From: Terriglobia bacterium
Lineage (GTDB): Bacteria > Acidobacteriota > Terriglobia > Bryobacterales > Bryobacteraceae
NCBI GenBank assembly: GCA_020073145.1
Contig: JAIQFS010000012.1
Span: 42,961-106,960, forward strand
DNA: 64,000 nt
Direction of reading: 5' to 3'
The translations under genes and the position numbers were made by a program. A model generated the notes under the pieces. That model did not search any database, had not been told where the DNA came from, and worked only from the letters and a program-made list of their open reading frames with translations. This document shows positions 8,945 to 18,227 of this stretch, piece by piece. How positions within the stretch are numbered: the first letter of the stretch is position 1; every line of letters begins with the position of its first letter.

Positions 8945-9552
8945 CGAAACAGCTCCACCAGGTCCGGCCACAGCGAACCGTAACCGAAGATCAGGATGGC
9001 GGGGATCCAACAGAGGGTGCGTTGCAGGAGGATATCGCGGATGGCGCGAGCGGCCCCTCGTTGCAGCGCGCATCGATGGAAGCAGAAATCGATGTAACCG
9101 GACCAAGCCAGAACGACGGCAGCCGCCGCCAGCCAACACCATGCCGTGCGGCCCGACAAATGCGGCTGGGGCCGCGACGACCAAAACGCGCCGAAGGCGA
9201 TCAGCCAGAGGAACCAGGGCCCATGGCCGGTGAAGGAGAGGTCGATGGTTCGCGACAGGGACGTGGCTCGATTTCCGAACCCCCACACCACAGCCAGCGC
9301 GGCCCCTTCCAGAACGGGCACGAAGCTCCAGGTCACCGCGCCGCTCGTGACCAGGCGCAGGGTCAGGGACTGGGCAGTGATGAGCGAAACGGTACAACCC
9401 AGAACGAGCGCGAGGAACAGCGGTCTTCGAAGCAAGGTCCAGACGGCGCCGCTCGCGGTCAGGCGGGACCGGTCGGAGAAGGCCGCCCCTGGATGTAGCA
9501 TCGCCCAGACCTCGGGCGACACCGATCGCATGACCGCGGATTGATCGCGCAT
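8941..9552 (-). CDS. Integral membrane protein of unknown function
   Basis: The protein has 203 residues with about five hydrophobic segments (for example PLFLALVLGCTVSLIT, FVPVLEGAALAVVWGF, GPWFLWLIAFGAFW). The overall look, with an N-terminal cytosolic segment then clustered helices, recalls YIP1-like bacterial membrane proteins, but this is only a resemblance. The ATG at 9552 has GGGAGT about 8 bp upstream; longer in-frame extensions lie over the neighbouring gene. It overlaps the PHP gene by 4 bp (ATGA). The 99 bp between this start and the divergent hydrolase gene must hold both promoters. Confidence 0.7.
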   Translation of the reverse strand: MRDQSAVMRSVSPEVWAMLHPGAAFSDRSRLTASGAVWTLLRRPLFLALVLGCTVSLITAQSLTLRLVTSGAVTWSFVPVLEGAALAVVWGFGNRATSLSRTIDLSFTGHGPWFLWLIAFGAFWSSRPQPHLSGRTAWCWLAAAAVVLAWSGYIDFCFHRCALQRGAARAIRDILLQRTLCWIPAILIFGYGSLWPDLVELFR

Positions 9553-9624
9553 TCGCCGGACTCCCGTACCATCATAAGTGCGCGTGACATCTGTTCCGCG
9601 TTCCGCGGTTCTCGCCAGGTGCGA

Positions 9625-9630
9625 TATACT
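9625..9630 (+). promoter_or_regulatory. Possible -10 element (TATACT) for the alpha/beta hydrolase gene
   Basis: TATACT matches the -10 consensus at five of six positions and lies 21 bp before the ATG at 9652. No good -35 is visible upstream, so only a partial promoter is claimed. Confidence 0.35.
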
Positions 9631-9651
9631 CGATGGCCGTTGGAGGTTCCC

Positions 9652-10695
9652 ATGAGGTCTGGACAGAAGACGTGGTCGCCGATCGCGGTGGCGATCGCCG
9701 CGGCCGGAATGGCGCAGGCGGCGGTGCCGCCGGACATCGCCAAAGAGCTGGTGGCCATCGGGCGCGGCGTCTGCGTCCCGGAGACGGCGCAGATCTACCG
9801 GCCGCTGCATCCCAATCCTCCCTACACAGGGGTCTCCATCACGCGCGACATCTCGTTTGGACCCGACCCCAAGAACGTTCTCGACTTGTTTGCACCAGAG
9901 AAAGGCGGCGGCTCCCGCCCTGTGCTGATCTACGTGTCAGGCGGGGCTGGCAATAAGCAGCAGGGCGGGCCCAATGGCGACGTGTTCTACGACAACGTCA
10001 TGCTGTGGGCGGTGAAGAACGGGATGGTGGGCGTGAACATGCAGCGCCGTCCGGGCGAGGCGTGGGACGACCCGGCCAAAGACATCGGGCTGGTGGTGCG
10101 ATGGGTCAACCAGAATATCGCCCAGCACAAAGGAAATCCGAAGCGTGTGTTCATCTGGTGCCAGTCGGCCGGGAACGTGCCGGTGAGCACCTATGTGGGG
10201 CATTCGGAGTTGTGGGGCGCCGAAGGTGTCGGCATCAAGGGAGTGGTATTCATGTCGCCGCCGGCGTTTGACATTCTGCCGGCCACGCCGCCGCCGGTGC
10301 AAGGCGGATTCGGGGCGTGCGGGCAGCCCAACGGGGGACCCAGCCCGGTTGCGGCGGTGGGGCGCGGTCCCGGCGGTCCGGGCCGCGGCGACGGAAGAGC
10401 CGGCGCGGGACGCGGCCGGGGCGCTCCGCCGGACGCGGCGACCCGACTGGCTCGATCGAATCTGCCGGGGCTGGTCAGCTCCAAGCTGCCTTTCATGGTT
10501 TCGGTCGCCGAACTCGATCCGCCCAACATCATTGGCTTTGCGGAAACGTTGCGAGATCAGCTCTGCAAAGCGGGACGCTGCCCCACCTATGTCACGTATA
10601 AGGATCACAGCCACATCTCCGAGGTCATGTCGCCCGATACGAAGGACACCAGCGTCACCGGCCCGATCCTGAAATGGATCAAGAGCGTGAAGTAG
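9652..10695 (+). CDS. Exported alpha/beta hydrolase (esterase-like)
   Basis: The protein has 347 residues. A signal peptide covers 1-23 (…AAGMAQA). The hydrolase fold is shown by the strand [10 protein letters not shown], the nucleophile elbow WCQSAGN (Cys takes the place of the usual first Gly), and a late DHSHIS histidine. A Gly/Arg/Pro-rich insertion (near residues 238-262) separates core and C-terminal part. The start has GGAGG about 7 bp upstream. A similar but unrelated-in-sequence hydrolase lies at 42055-42960. It ends 26 bp before the PQQ dehydrogenase gene on the same strand, so co-transcription is likely. The substrate is unknown. Confidence 0.82.
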   Translation: MRSGQKTWSPIAVAIAAAGMAQAAVPPDIAKELVAIGRGVCVPETAQIYRPLHPNPPYTGVSITRDISFGPDPKNVLDLFAPEKGGGSRPVLIYVSGGAGNKQQGGPNGDVFYDNVMLWAVKNGMVGVNMQRRPGEAWDDPAKDIGLVVRWVNQNIAQHKGNPKRVFIWCQSAGNVPVSTYVGHSELWGAEGVGIKGVVFMSPPAFDILPATPPPVQGGFGACGQPNGGPSPVAAVGRGPGGPGRGDGRAGAGRGRGAPPDAATRLARSNLPGLVSSKLPFMVSVAELDPPNIIGFAETLRDQLCKAGRCPTYVTYKDHSHISEVMSPDTKDTSVTGPILKWIKSVK

Positions 10696-10721
10696 CGGGA
10701 GGATTTCGGGAGGGGCAGCGC

Positions 10722-12806
10722 ATGAAGACCGGATGGATTCTGACGGTAGCCCTAACGGCGAGCGGCGGGCTGTGGGGCCAGACTCCGCAGCAGGCTGAAG
10801 CCGGACGCGCGGCCTACCAGGCGCAGTGCGCAGGCTGCCACGCGGCGGATCTGGGCGGCAATGAAGGGCCGCAACTTGCCGGGTCGAACTTTGTGGCGGC
10901 GTGGGGATCGCGGGTGGCGCGCGAGCTGGTGACGACCATTCAGACCACCATGCCGCCGGGAAACGCGGGCCGGCTGGGGGAAGAGACTGCGGTTAACCTG
11001 GCGGCGTTCCTTCTGGCGGCGAACGGGGCCACGCCGGGAACCCAGGCGCTGACCGCGGCGGCGACATTCCCGATTCGGTCGGTGACCACCGGCCGGCCGG
11101 CGATCGCGCTCCAGGCCGGCGGCGCGGTGCCGGCCGCAGCGGCAGCTTCCGGTCCACACGGCCTCACCGTCACGGGCACCGTGAAGAATTACATTCCGGT
11201 TACGGACGCCATGCTGCGCAATCCCGATCCCGGCGACTGGCTTATGATCCGGCGCAATTATCAGGCGTGGAGCTACAGCCCGCTGACTGAGATCAACACC
11301 GCGAACGTGAAAGGCTTGCAGCTGGCTTGGGAATGGACCATGAATGACGGAGCCGGCGCCAACGAGCCGACTCCCATCGTTCATAACGGCGTGATGTTCT
11401 TGGCCAACGTGGGGAATGTGGTGCAGGCGCTGGACGCGCGGACGGGCGAGCTGATCTGGGAGAACCGCATCGGGCCGGATCTTTCGAACGGGCAGGGCGC
11501 GATTCGCAGCCTGGCGCTGTACCAGGACAAGGTGTACCTCGCGACCACCGATGTGCGGCTGGTGGCGCTGGACGCGCGCACCGGGAAGGTGGTGTGGGAA
11601 ACGCGCGTGGCGGACCCCGCGAAGGGGTACGGCAATACCAGCGGGCCGCTGGTGGTGGCGGGCAAGGTGATCCAAGGGATGGGCGGCTGCGACCGCTACA
11701 AAGAGACCGGCTGCCATATCAGCGCCTTTGACGCGGAAACCGGCAAGCCGCTTTGGAAGTTCGAGACGGTGGCGCGCGAAGGGACGCCGGGCGGCGACAC
11801 CTGGGGCAAGCTGCCCAACCTGCTGCGCGCGGGCGGCGACACGTGGATCACGGGCAGCTACGACCCGGCGCTCGATCTTCTGTACTGGGGGGTGGCGCAG
11901 GCGAAGCCGTGGATGCGGGCGATCCGCGGTACGAATGGCGCGGCGCTTTACACCATGTCGACGCTGGCGCTGCGGCCGGCCGATGGGTCGCTCGCGTGGT
12001 ATTTTCAGCACGTGCCGGGCGAGTCGCTCGATCTCGACACGGTGTACGAGCGGGTGCTGGTGGACGCCGGCGGGCAGAACCTGGTGTTCACCATCGGCAA
12101 GGACGGCATTCTGTGGAAGCTGGACCGCAAGACCGGCAAGTTTCTGGACTTGAAGGAGACGGTGTACCAGAACGTCTTCGACAGCATCGACCGGAAGACG
12201 GGGTCGGTGCATTACCGCAACGATATCGTCGAGCAGCGGCCGGAAGAATGGGTGGCGTCCTGCCCGTCGACCGAAGGCGGCCACAACTGGCAGGCCATGA
12301 GCTATCACCCAGGCGCGGGTGAACTGATTATTCCGCTGAGCCAGACCTGCATGGAAATGTACGGGCGCAAGACCGAGCCGAAGGAAGGCTCGGGCGGCAC
12401 GTCGGCCAACCGGCGCTTCTTTGAGATGCCGGGAACGAACGGTAAAGTGGGCAAGCTGGCGGCGTACGACGTGAACACCATGAAGGAGCTGTGGAAGCTG
12501 GAACAGCGGGCGCCGTTCTTGACCGCGGTGCTCTCGACGGCGGGCGGGGTGGCGTTTGTCGGCGATCTGGACCGCGTGTTCAAAGCCGTGGACGTGAAGA
12601 CCGGCGCGGTGTTGTGGCAGACGCGTCTCAATACGTCGGTGCAGGGATTCCCGGTGGCGTTCCGCGTGGGCGGAAAGCAGTACATCGCGGTTTCCACCGG
12701 ATTGAACGGCGGCAGCCCGCGGCAGGTTCCAGGGGTGGTGACGCCGGAGATTCGGCACCCGGCCAGTGGGAACGCGCTGCACGTGTTCGCATTACCGGAG
12801 CGGTAA
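10722..12806 (+). CDS. PQQ-dependent dehydrogenase with N-terminal cytochrome c domain
   Basis: The protein has 694 residues. After a signal peptide (1-20) comes a cytochrome c domain with haem site CAGCH at 36-40 and a possible axial Met in TTMPPGNAG. From about residue 165 onward is an eight-bladed PQQ propeller of the methanol/ethanol dehydrogenase class, with repeated blade motifs ([42 protein letters not shown]). Known quinohaemoprotein alcohol dehydrogenases carry the cytochrome at the C-terminus; here it precedes the propeller. It should oxidise an alcohol or similar substrate in the periplasm and pass electrons internally to haem. The ATG at 10722 is preceded by GGGAGGGGCAG, and the gene follows the hydrolase by 26 bp. 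Confidence 0.92.
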   Translation: MKTGWILTVALTASGGLWGQTPQQAEAGRAAYQAQCAGCHAADLGGNEGPQLAGSNFVAAWGSRVARELVTTIQTTMPPGNAGRLGEETAVNLAAFLLAANGATPGTQALTAAATFPIRSVTTGRPAIALQAGGAVPAAAAASGPHGLTVTGTVKNYIPVTDAMLRNPDPGDWLMIRRNYQAWSYSPLTEINTANVKGLQLAWEWTMNDGAGANEPTPIVHNGVMFLANVGNVVQALDARTGELIWENRIGPDLSNGQGAIRSLALYQDKVYLATTDVRLVALDARTGKVVWETRVADPAKGYGNTSGPLVVAGKVIQGMGGCDRYKETGCHISAFDAETGKPLWKFETVAREGTPGGDTWGKLPNLLRAGGDTWITGSYDPALDLLYWGVAQAKPWMRAIRGTNGAALYTMSTLALRPADGSLAWYFQHVPGESLDLDTVYERVLVDAGGQNLVFTIGKDGILWKLDRKTGKFLDLKETVYQNVFDSIDRKTGSVHYRNDIVEQRPEEWVASCPSTEGGHNWQAMSYHPGAGELIIPLSQTCMEMYGRKTEPKEGSGGTSANRRFFEMPGTNGKVGKLAAYDVNTMKELWKLEQRAPFLTAVLSTAGGVAFVGDLDRVFKAVDVKTGAVLWQTRLNTSVQGFPVAFRVGGKQYIAVSTGLNGGSPRQVPGVVTPEIRHPASGNALHVFALPER

Positions 12807-12812
12807 CGGTAT

Positions 12813-14378
12813 CTAATCCCAGGACTTCACCCGCGGCCAGAACTCCGCCAAGGGCTGCTTGAGACCGCGGCAATAGAAGATGTCGAAATGCTGGTGCGGC
12901 ATCGAGTAGGGGTGGTCGAAGCGGCCCACCTTCTCCACGCTGACGAAAATCCGTTCCAGGGTCTCCCGCCGGCCTTGCAGAACGATCATGCTGGCCCCGG
13001 TGTAGTTTCGCGGTCCCCAGAGGAAGTAGTTTTGATGGCCGCTGATGGCGGGCGGCAAGCCGTAATGGGGGCCGAAGAAATCGATGGCGCCGGCTTGGCC
13101 ATAATTCTGGCCGAAGATGGCGGTCTGCGGCCGGATGCCGGGCGGAAGGTCGTTGTAGATGCGGGCCACGGCCGCGGCCATTTCTTCCCATCCGAACTGG
13201 TCGGCATAGATCTGAGGGAGCGGGCCGAGCTTGTGGGTTTCGACTGCAGGCGGCCCAAGATGTAAGGCTTGCGAGTAGCGGATGTACGACTCCGGCGGCA
13301 GAACCGGAATGGCCAGCGGCGCGATCACAGCGCCGGTGGCGACCAGCGCCGCCGGCCAGGCGAGTTTCCAGCCGGCCGAGGCAGGATCCGAGAGGCGCGT
13401 CTCCCAGACCACCGCGCCGGCCGCGAACAGGAGTGGGAAGGCGGGATAGAGATAGTAGATGCGCGGGCTCAGGGTAACGATCACCAGCGAGGTGAAGACC
13501 CAGGCCCAGCCCAGAACGCGCCCAGGCTTCCCGGCTTTGGTCCCGAAGAAGAACCAGAGTCCGGCCAGCCACAGAGGCAAAGTGAGCGGGTGCATGGTCA
13601 GGATTTCTTCGGTGAAGAATTTGAGCGGATTCAAGGGAGTATCGCGCCCGCTGCGGCGGATATTGGCCTGCAATTCAAGAAACGGGAAATGATGCTGAAC
13701 GTTCCAAAGCAAGTTCGGCAGGAAGAGCAGAAACGCAATCGCGCCGCCAAGCCAGAGCCACGGGCTGGCGAGGACGCGCCGCTGCGGAGTCAGCAGGAGA
13801 CCAGCGACGACGCCGGCTCCGAAAATCAGCATGGAGTACTTGTTCTCGATCCCGAGCCCGGCCAGGACGCCGAAGGCGAGCCAGAGCCTCGGGTTCCCAG
13901 TTCTCACGATGCGGAGGAGCAGCCAGGCGCAGCCCATCCAGAACAGCGGTTCGAAGGCGTTCATGGTGAGCAGATTATCGAGGGAGAGAAAGCCAGGCGC
14001 CACCAGGACGGCAGTGGCGGCGAGGACCTGGGCATAGCGTCCGCCACCGAGCTCGCGAGCCAGAAGAGCGGTCAAGGCAACCAGGGCCGCTCCCGCCACC
14101 GCGGGCAAGAAACGCAAGGCGGGGAGTGACTCTCCGAATAGCATGCGGACGAGCCAGGTCACGGCGGCGATCAGCGGCGGCTGGTCGACGTATCCCCAAT
14201 CGAGATGCCGGCTGCACGCCAGGTAGTAGAGTTCGTCGACGAAGTATCCATAGTGCCGGCCGGCGTAGAGATGAAGGAGGAGCTTGCAGGCGGCGATCCC
14301 GAGAATTGCAGCGTTGGCGGTGACGATCAGGCGGCGCTGGCGAGCGGGTTCGCGGTTCGGAGAGGCCGGGCTGCTCAT
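12813..14378 (-). CDS. GT39/ArnT-type membrane glycosyltransferase
   Basis: The protein has 521 residues. After a short basic N-terminus it has many membrane helices and a C-terminal soluble domain (from about 380). The first periplasmic loop carries the acidic motif YFVDELYYLACSRHLDWGY, matching the catalytic Asp-Glu region of PMT_2/ArnT enzymes, which move a sugar from a polyprenyl-phosphate donor. The acceptor is unknown; lipid A, a protein or another glycan are possible. The start at 14378 is chosen by family fit, since no strong ribosome-binding site is visible; an in-frame GTG at 14435 is an alternative. It converges with the PQQ dehydrogenase, with 6 bp between the stops. Confidence 0.85.
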   Translation of the reverse strand: MSSPASPNREPARQRRLIVTANAAILGIAACKLLLHLYAGRHYGYFVDELYYLACSRHLDWGYVDQPPLIAAVTWLVRMLFGESLPALRFLPAVAGAALVALTALLARELGGGRYAQVLAATAVLVAPGFLSLDNLLTMNAFEPLFWMGCAWLLLRIVRTGNPRLWLAFGVLAGLGIENKYSMLIFGAGVVAGLLLTPQRRVLASPWLWLGGAIAFLLFLPNLLWNVQHHFPFLELQANIRRSGRDTPLNPLKFFTEEILTMHPLTLPLWLAGLWFFFGTKAGKPGRVLGWAWVFTSLVIVTLSPRIYYLYPAFPLLFAAGAVVWETRLSDPASAGWKLAWPAALVATGAVIAPLAIPVLPPESYIRYSQALHLGPPAVETHKLGPLPQIYADQFGWEEMAAAVARIYNDLPPGIRPQTAIFGQNYGQAGAIDFFGPHYGLPPAISGHQNYFLWGPRNYTGASMIVLQGRRETLERIFVSVEKVGRFDHPYSMPHQHFDIFYCRGLKQPLAEFWPRVKSWD

Positions 14379-14475
14379 GGGGAGTGAAAATCCCGGTATA
14401 CAACGTTTCTCGCGGGAGTGCGAGGCGTCGCACACGCCGCGCTATGCGCGAGGTACCAGGCGGAGCCTGATGCCG

Positions 14476-14703
14476 CTATTTTTTCTGCCGCTCTTCGAGC
14501 ATGGCCTTCAGGCTGGTGATCTGGCGCTTGAGCTTGCGCTCACGGCCGACCATCATCAACACGAAGAGCGTCAGGATGGTCCAGGCGGCGGCGAAGCCGT
14601 AGCTCAGGAACTGGAAGTTGCGCTGCAGGCGCGCCATCTCCAGCACCACATCTTCGGGCGAAGCCTGTGCCCACAACAGGGGTAAGTGCGCGATCAAGTG
14701 CAT
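14476..14703 (-). CDS. ccmD: CcmD-like small membrane protein of the haem exporter
   Basis: The protein has 75 residues with one membrane helix (about 36-52, FLSYGFAAAWTILTLFVLMMVG) followed by a basic, coiled-coil-like tail (RKLKRQITSLKAMLEE). This is the size, topology and position expected of CcmD, which helps release haem-loaded CcmE from CcmABC. The first 30 residues are longer than usual. It is the last gene of the ccm operon, 11 bp downstream of ccmC. Sequence alone would not identify it; context does. Confidence 0.85.
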   Translation of the reverse strand: MHLIAHLPLLWAQASPEDVVLEMARLQRNFQFLSYGFAAAWTILTLFVLMMVGRERKLKRQITSLKAMLEERQKK

Positions 14704-14714
14704 ATCGTCTCCGG

Positions 14715-15392
14715 CTAGAGGGCATGCGCCATACGGCGCACGTAATCGATTTCCCGCTGCGTTTCTTCCTGGCCCAGGCGGATGGCCCCCAGGATGCTGG
14801 CCAGCAGCATCAACGCCACCCAGTTCCACAGCAGGACCATGGTCCAATCGTGCGGGAAGCTGCCGGTGGAGGAAAGGAAGACCGGGCCGGGATGCTGCGT
14901 GCGGAACCAGCGAATGGAGAAAATCACGATGGGCACGTCGATGAAGGCGAAGATGGAAAAGACCGCGGCGAAGGTGGCGCGCTGCGTGGGCTCTTCGATG
15001 GCGTGGCGGAGCATCAGGTAGCCGGCATAGAGCAGCCAGCAGACCAGAGCGGAAGTGAGGCGGACGTCCCAGGTCCACCAGATGCCCCAGATCACGCGGC
15101 CCCAGATCGAGCCGGTGACCAGGTTGGCGGCCAGGAAGGCCAGCCCGACTTCGGTGACGGCCACGGCCGCGGCATCGTACCGGAAGTCCTTGGTCTTCAG
15201 AAACAGGATGCTGAGCGTCAGGGCGGCCGTGGCGGCCACCATGGCGGTCCAGGCGGCGGGCACATGGAAGAAGATGATCTTGAAGATCGCTCCCTGGGCG
15301 GCTTCGCCGGGAAGGTCCGCAATCACCAGGATGTTGCGCGCCAGCAGCAGGAATGCCGCCAAGCCAGCGCCGTACAGAAGTTTTTCACGCAT
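14715..15392 (-). CDS. ccmC: CcmC haem-handling membrane protein
   Basis: The protein has 225 residues and about six membrane helices. It carries the tryptophan-rich haem-handling motif IWGIWWTWDVRLTSALV in a periplasmic loop and histidines in flanking loops (FFHVPAAW; STGSFPHDW). CcmC loads haem onto CcmE. The ribosome-binding site is GAGGTG about 6 bp before the ATG. It sits 8 bp downstream of ccmB. Confidence 0.95.
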   Translation of the reverse strand: MREKLLYGAGLAAFLLLARNILVIADLPGEAAQGAIFKIIFFHVPAAWTAMVAATAALTLSILFLKTKDFRYDAAAVAVTEVGLAFLAANLVTGSIWGRVIWGIWWTWDVRLTSALVCWLLYAGYLMLRHAIEEPTQRATFAAVFSIFAFIDVPIVIFSIRWFRTQHPGPVFLSSTGSFPHDWTMVLLWNWVALMLLASILGAIRLGQEETQREIDYVRRMAHAL

Positions 15393-15400
15393 GTGTCACC

Positions 15401-16078
15401 TCAACCCACCAGAATGAACTCTACCAGAGTCACCGATGCCGCCGTAAATAAGACGTCGAAGCCGATCAATAACTTCAACCAAGTAACCGTCTCGGGCCCG
15501 ATGGGCGCGCCGGTCACCAGGCTGCCGGTCAATTCCATGGCCCCCAGCAGCGCCGGCAGCAGCATGGGGTAGGTCAGCATGGGCAGCATGACCTCCCGCA
15601 ATCGGATATTCACAGTCAGCGCGCTGAAGACCGTACCGATGACGGTGACCCCCCAGGTGCCCAGCACCACCACCAGCATGAGCTGCCAGAATTGCTGCGT
15701 CCACCGGACATTATAGAAAATGCCGAAGACCGGAAGCGCTACCAGTTCCACGACCAGGACCAGGAGAAAGTTGGCGAGGGCCTTGCCGAGGAACAACGCC
15801 GCGCCGGAAATGGGAGCGGCGATCAGAGCGTCCAGGCAATCGTTGGGGACTTCCCGGGCGAAGCTGCGGTTGAGCACGAGGGTGCCGGCGAAGGCGAACA
15901 CAAGCCACAACAGGCCTCCGAGAACGGGCAGAGGCACATCGTTCGATTCGACCACAAAGCTGAGCAGCACCAGGATCACGACGGCGAAGGCGAAGGAGGC
16001 GTTGACGGCCTCTTTGGTGCGCAGCTCGGCGCGCAGGTCCTTGGCCATGATGACGAATACCAGCCGCGCAAATTCCAT
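15401..16078 (-). CDS. ccmB: CcmB haem exporter permease
   Basis: The protein has 225 residues and six predicted membrane helices. The segment VLNRSFAREVPNDCLDALIAAP is the conserved CcmB region. It is the permease partner of CcmA in the ABC complex that powers release of holo-CcmE. The start codon overlaps the ccmA stop by one base (TAATG), a tight translational coupling. Confidence 0.95.
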   Translation of the reverse strand: MEFARLVFVIMAKDLRAELRTKEAVNASFAFAVVILVLLSFVVESNDVPLPVLGGLLWLVFAFAGTLVLNRSFAREVPNDCLDALIAAPISGAALFLGKALANFLLVLVVELVALPVFGIFYNVRWTQQFWQLMLVVVLGTWGVTVIGTVFSALTVNIRLREVMLPMLTYPMLLPALLGAMELTGSLVTGAPIGPETVTWLKLLIGFDVLFTAASVTLVEFILVG

Positions 16079-16776
16079 TAATCCTCGCCGTACCGCGCGT
16101 AGACCAGCCCGGGATCGGCCACCATTTCAGGGGTGCACGGGCCGTGAAACGCCACCTGTCCGCGAATGAGGAGGGCGACGTGCGAGGCCAGCTCGAGGGC
16201 TTCGCGCAGTTGATGGGTGGACAAGATGATGGTGCGGCCTTGGGCCAGGCCGTCGCGCAGCAGGCCTTGCAGAACGGCGATGGCGCGGTCATCGAGCGCG
16301 GTGAAGGGCTCGTCGAGCAGCAGGACCGAAGGCTCATGCAGGAACGCGCGGGCCACGGCAAGACGCTGCCGCATGCCGCGGGAAAACTCGCGCACCAGGC
16401 CGTCACGCACACGCTCCAGGCCGGTGCGCTCCAGCCATTCGAGAGCCGCCTTCCGCGGATTGGCCAGACCGTAGAGGCGGGCGTAGAGGGTCAGGTTTTC
16501 GAGCGCGGAGAGCTCATCGTAGACCGAAATGCCGTGGCCGATGAAACCGATGTGGCGGCGGGTCTCAGTCTCACGCGGGGAAGTGCCGAGGATGCGAATC
16601 TCGCCTTTGCCGTGCCTGGAAAAGCCGGCGATGGTGCGCAGCAGAGTGGTCTTGCCGGCGCCGTTGCGGCCGATCAACGCCAGGCAGGCGCCCTGTTCCG
16701 CAGTGAGACACACATCGCGCAGGGCGGGGAAGTCTCCATAGAACTTCCAAACGCCCTCAACCGCGACTGCGCTCAT
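16078..16776 (-). CDS. ccmA: CcmA ABC-transporter ATPase of cytochrome c maturation
   Basis: The protein has 232 residues with a complete nucleotide-binding domain: Walker A GRNGAGKTT (about 36-44), signature FSRGMRQRLAVARA (about 130-143), Walker B VLLLDEP (about 151-157) and switch His in STHQLREAL. The start overlaps the end of the upstream Ig-like gene by 20 bp. It energises CcmABCD-mediated release of haem-loaded CcmE. Confidence 0.95.
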   Translation of the reverse strand: MSAVAVEGVWKFYGDFPALRDVCLTAEQGACLALIGRNGAGKTTLLRTIAGFSRHGKGEIRILGTSPRETETRRHIGFIGHGISVYDELSALENLTLYARLYGLANPRKAALEWLERTGLERVRDGLVREFSRGMRQRLAVARAFLHEPSVLLLDEPFTALDDRAIAVLQGLLRDGLAQGRTIILSTHQLREALELASHVALLIRGQVAFHGPCTPEMVADPGLVYARYGED

Positions 16777-17791
16777 TCGGCTCCCGGGAGAGTGGGGAAG
16801 GAGTGGCCGTCGACGACGCCGAGCTGCGGTAGAGCAGGATGAAGCCCAGCGCCAGAATGCCCAGGGCGAGCGCCAGGATGGACGTCTTCTGATTCAGAAT
16901 GCGCGGCATGATCTCGGTGATCTGGTTGCCGGGGTCCTGGCCGCCCGAATCGGCGCTCGTATCGGCGTCCGCGGCCGAGGGTTGCGCCGTGCCGGTCAGG
17001 GAGATCTTGAAGGCCGTATCTTTCAGGCCGTACAGGTGCGCTTCGGTGCGCGGCTCCTGGCCCATGTCGCTCAGGTTGTCGCCGGTGAGGGTGACGCCCT
17101 TAGGAACGATCAGATACGTATTGTCATCGCGGCTGGCAATCTTTCCGGCGTAGGGCGCGCCCGCAGTATAGGGCGTGGTGTAGTTCAAGTCGAAGCGTGT
17201 CTCGCCGGGCCGGACCGGAAAATTGACCTTGTAGATGTCGGCCTTGTCGGTCTTGAGCGCGGATTCCGGCAAGGGCATGCCGCCGGGGGCAGTGGCGTTG
17301 ATCTGCACTTTGCCCTGGGCGCCGGCTGGCAGGAAAAACCGAAGAGTGCCATTGGCCGGATCGTTCCACGCGGTTTTGCCGCTGTTGGAGAACAGGTAGG
17401 CCTCATTGATGACCAGGCCTTTGTCGGTGGGATCGAAGAAGATCAGGTGCTTGGAAACCTTGGCCGGGCCGGGGTCTTTGGAGGCGTTATAGATCTGCAG
17501 GGTCACGCCCTCACTCGGGGTTCCGGGCGGAATGATCTGGGTGTAGGTGACGCCATCGAGGGTGGCGCGCAGCAGGGTGGGGCCTTGGGCCGAAACCTGG
17601 GCGTTCAGACTGAACTTACCCTGCGCGTCGGCGGTAGCGCCGCCGGTTTCTTCGGGGCCGGCCGCGCCCATGGTCATCAAAGTGACGGCGGCGCCGGGTT
17701 GGGGCTGGCCCGTGGTGCCGTTGATCACGGTGCCGCTGATGGCAGCAAGGGCTGGCGCACAGACGGCTAGAAATGCGAGAACTCGCTTCAT
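16757..17791 (-). CDS. Exported protein with carboxypeptidase-regulatory-like domain and C-terminal membrane helix
   Basis: The protein has 344 residues. It has a signal peptide (1-17), then an Ig-like segment ISGTVINGTTGQPQPGAAVTL typical of carboxypeptidase-regulatory-like or CnaB-type folds, then several hundred residues of beta-rich sequence. A single helix near the C-terminus (SILALALGILALGFILLY) should anchor it with most of the chain in the periplasm. It lies inside the ccm operon: its ATG overlaps the stop of the zinc-ribbon gene (ATGA) and its end overlaps ccmA by 20 bp. It is not a classical Ccm subunit. It might hold apocytochrome or the Ccm proteins together, but that is context only. 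Confidence 0.78.
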   Translation of the reverse strand: MKRVLAFLAVCAPALAAISGTVINGTTGQPQPGAAVTLMTMGAAGPEETGGATADAQGKFSLNAQVSAQGPTLLRATLDGVTYTQIIPPGTPSEGVTLQIYNASKDPGPAKVSKHLIFFDPTDKGLVINEAYLFSNSGKTAWNDPANGTLRFFLPAGAQGKVQINATAPGGMPLPESALKTDKADIYKVNFPVRPGETRFDLNYTTPYTAGAPYAGKIASRDDNTYLIVPKGVTLTGDNLSDMGQEPRTEAHLYGLKDTAFKISLTGTAQPSAADADTSADSGGQDPGNQITEIMPRILNQKTSILALALGILALGFILLYRSSASSTATPSPLSREPNERSRG

Positions 17792-18225
17792 GATTGCGCC
17801 ACCTTCATGGGTTTGCCGCACTCGCCGCAGAACTTCAATTCCTTATCGAACTTCGCGCCACAGGCCGGACAAACCGTTCCAGTCTCCTTCATGGCTTTGG
17901 GCGCTGGCGCCGGAGGAGCCGCGGGCGCCGGGGGGCGAACCGCGCCGTTCACGCCTAACTGCAGTTTGAGCCGGTCCACTTCCGCCAGGACGCCGGCCAA
18001 TTCCTTTTGCAGATCGCGCTTGCTGCTCTGATAATCGTTGTCGGAGAGCTTGCCCACCCGGTATTCGAACTGGAGATCGCGAAGGTTCTCGTAGATGGCC
18101 GCCTTGCGCTCATCCAGGTGATGAAACGGGGACTCCGGCTCGGGCTCAGGCAGGTCCTTCGAGCGCACACCCAGGATGAAGACAATCGCCGCGATGGCGA
18201 CGACACAGGCAATGGCGATGATCAA
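17788..18225 (-). CDS. Membrane-anchored CcmI-like protein with zinc ribbon
   Basis: The protein has 145 residues. An N-terminal helix (1-20) precedes FHHLDERKAAIYENLRDLQF and a coiled-coil-like segment that resembles the N-terminal part of CcmI/CycH (which recruits apocytochrome). Instead of the TPR domain it has a Pro/Ala linker (97-110) and a C-terminal zinc ribbon: CPAC at 119-122 and CGEC at 133-136. It lies 2 bp after ccmH and overlaps the next gene by ATGA. The zinc ribbon should be cytoplasmic only if the single helix is oriented with the C-terminus inside; the topology is not settled by sequence. Confidence 0.8.
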   Translation of the reverse strand: MIIAIACVVAIAAIVFILGVRSKDLPEPEPESPFHHLDERKAAIYENLRDLQFEYRVGKLSDNDYQSSKRDLQKELAGVLAEVDRLKLQLGVNGAVRPPAPAAPPAPAPKAMKETGTVCPACGAKFDKELKFCGECGKPMKVAQS

Positions 18226-18227
18226 CC

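Noticed and set aside
10752..12782. A 676-codon minus-strand frame opposite the PQQ dehydrogenase
   Set aside because: Composition (Arg/His/Pro/Gln-rich) is typical of a shadow frame and no domain is visible.
14379..14435. An upstream GTG start for the GT39-type gene
   Set aside because: It adds residues without a ribosome-binding site or family support; kept only as an alternative.
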